This document shows positions 62,831 to 64,000 of a stretch of 64,000 bases of DNA, piece by piece. How positions within the stretch are numbered: position 1 is the first letter of the stretch; each line of letters starts with the position of its first letter. The translations under genes and the position numbers were made by a program. The DNA lies in the NCBI RefSeq assembly GCF_000425425.1, contig NZ_AUDK01000006.1, positions 1 to 64,000 of the forward strand. The letters are read 5' to 3'. The notes beneath the pieces were generated by a model. The model saw nothing but the letters and a program-made list of their open reading frames with translations. It made no database searches and had not been told where the DNA came from. This DNA comes from Flavobacterium daejeonense DSM 17708 (GTDB lineage: Bacteria; Bacteroidota; Bacteroidia; Flavobacteriales; Flavobacteriaceae).

Positions 62831-64000
62831 ATGAATAGTAACTTTAGTTTTCTTCAAAAAGAGTTTCCGGAAATCTTCAAAGAAGTACAGGAAGCCGAAA
62901 AAAATACTTTTACAGCACCTCGCTATGCCGCCTTGCTATGTAGAAGTACCCTGGAGAAAACCATATTCTGGTTGTATAAAAACGATGAGGATTTAGAGTT
63001 ACCTTATGACACTAAACTTGGAGCTTTGCTACACAATGACAGTTTTAAAGCCATACTAAAACCAAGTATGTTAGTAGAACTGGATGTGGTACGTTTGTAT
63101 GGTAACAATGCCGCTCATGGTAAAAACGTTAGAGCCTTAGAAGCCTTACAATCACTAAAAAATACGTTTCGATTTTTATCGTGGTTAAGCAAATATTATA
63201 GTGCAAACAATCCTGATATTGCTTTATTTGACGAACGCTATATTCCCTATGGAGACAGCAATGATAAAAATACTAAGCAGTTACAAGAATTGGCAACTGC
63301 CATTGAAAAAGAAAGAGAGGAAGCCAAACGTTTAGAAAAAAAACAGCAACTCTTAGCCGAAGAAAACGAATCACTTAAAAAGCAACTAGACGAACAAAAA
63401 CAACTTATTGCCGAACGTAAAGAGAATAGAAGTCAGGAATTTACTTTTGAGCAAGCCGTTCCCGAATTAACATCCGAACACCAAACCCGACTAGTTTTAA
63501 TCGATTTATTACTCAAAGAAGCGGGTTGGGACAATCTTCGTGAACACAAAGAATTGGAGTATGAAGTAATTGGAATGCCATTAACGACTAATCCTACTGG
63601 AAAAGGATTTGTTGATTACGTACTATGGGATGATAACGGAAAACCTTTGTCGGTGATTGAAGCCAAAAGTACACTCCATGATGCCCGCAAAGGAAAACAC
63701 CAAGCGAGTTTGTATGCCGATTGTTTAGAAAAAATGACTGGTCAACGTCCTATTATTTTTTATACTAATGGATTTGAAACCCACCTTTGGGACGATCAAT
63801 TTTATCCCGATCGATTGGTTCAGGGATTTTATACTAAAGAAGAACTACAAGTACTAATCAGACGCCGTTATGAACGTCAGGATATAAGAAACTTTGTAGT
63901 GAATACTAGCATTATTGAAAGACCCTATCAATTAGAAGCTGTAAAACGTGTAGGTGAAACATTGGTCACAACACAAAACAATACATTGAGAGGTAAAAAC
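62831..64000 (+). CDS. hsdR: Type I restriction endonuclease subunit HsdR (N-terminal part; runs off the window)
   Basis: 390 codons are visible. An N-terminal DUF4145-like domain (about 1-130) and a coiled coil (about 155-205) precede the PD-(D/E)xK nuclease: GFVDYVL (D262) and SVIEAKS (E277, K279). The motor helicase domain has just begun (ERPYQLEAVKRVGE). HsdR moves and cuts DNA carrying unmethylated sites. It closes the type I set started by hsdM and hsdS with an unusual number of genes in between. Confidence 0.93.
   Translation, partial: MNSNFSFLQKEFPEIFKEVQEAEKNTFTAPRYAALLCRSTLEKTIFWLYKNDEDLELPYDTKLGALLHNDSFKAILKPSMLVELDVVRLYGNNAAHGKNVRALEALQSLKNTFRFLSWLSKYYSANNPDIALFDERYIPYGDSNDKNTKQLQELATAIEKEREEAKRLEKKQQLLAEENESLKKQLDEQKQLIAERKENRSQEFTFEQAVPELTSEHQTRLVLIDLLLKEAGWDNLREHKELEYEVIGMPLTTNPTGKGFVDYVLWDDNGKPLSVIEAKSTLHDARKGKHQASLYADCLEKMTGQRPIIFYTNGFETHLWDDQFYPDRLVQGFYTKEELQVLIRRRYERQDIRNFVVNTSIIERPYQLEAVKRVGETLVTTQNNTLRGKN

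Noticed and set aside
1..64000. CRISPR array
   Set aside because: No series of regularly spaced direct repeats and no cas genes were seen.

Overview
The window comes from a low-GC Bacteroidota chromosome, most likely Flavobacterium or a close relative. The evidence is SusC/SusD proteins, Bacteroidetes-type conjugation proteins (TraE to TraN), PRTRC genes, promoter-like TAnnTTTG boxes, few Shine-Dalgarno sequences, and DPP-IV and RibBA-like proteins of flavobacterial type. I ran no database search; all family names are recognised by eye.

Positions 1-20.6 kb are ordinary core genome. An IS3-type element end lies at the left edge. It is followed by dihydrolipoyl dehydrogenase, a DPP-IV peptidase, a YdiJ-like FAD/Fe-S oxidase, a probable peptidoglycan or amino-sugar recycling cluster (GHL10 hydrolase, AmpG-like MFS transporter, NagZ-like GH3), a peroxide-defence group (2-Cys peroxiredoxin, thioredoxin-like protein, DUF6952-like protein, Tpx), and then DgkA, FtsK, LolA, an LptF/LptG permease and a DHBP synthase with a degenerate GTP cyclohydrolase II half.

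A tRNA-Ser(TGA) at 20.74 kb marks the left border of an integrative conjugative element. Behind it come a tyrosine recombinase, two small DNA-binding-like proteins, about 700 bases of structured non-coding DNA, and an ssb-DUF932-PRTRC operon (23.8-29.0 kb). A small polysaccharide utilisation locus (membrane-anchored regulator, GH2, SusC, SusD; 29.4-39.0 kb) sits between two direct copies of a hairpin-rich non-coding sequence of about 200 bases. The tra genes follow on the minus strand (39.9-47.9 kb), from traE down to traN. The relaxase, the coupling protein and the right end of the element are not in the window.

From 48.3 kb to the right edge is a defence island. A WYL regulator precedes a three-part protein, an HsdM-like N6-adenine methylase joined to a specificity-like region and then a histidine kinase (H-box plus HATPase). 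It overlaps a gene for a receiver-domain protein with a cold-shock/OB-like tail. A second, conventional type I restriction-modification system follows (hsdM, hsdS, hsdR truncated by the window edge). Between hsdS and hsdR lie a giant YobI-type P-loop ATPase, a HEPN-like protein, an excisionase-like antitoxin with a PIN toxin, and a winged-helix protein. A palindrome with the pattern TTAnnGCA-N7-TGCAC lies immediately upstream of both the methylase-kinase gene and hsdM. It could be a shared operator linking the two modules, possibly bound by the WYL protein. This methylase-kinase/receiver pair joined to a type I system is the strongest candidate here for an undescribed system.
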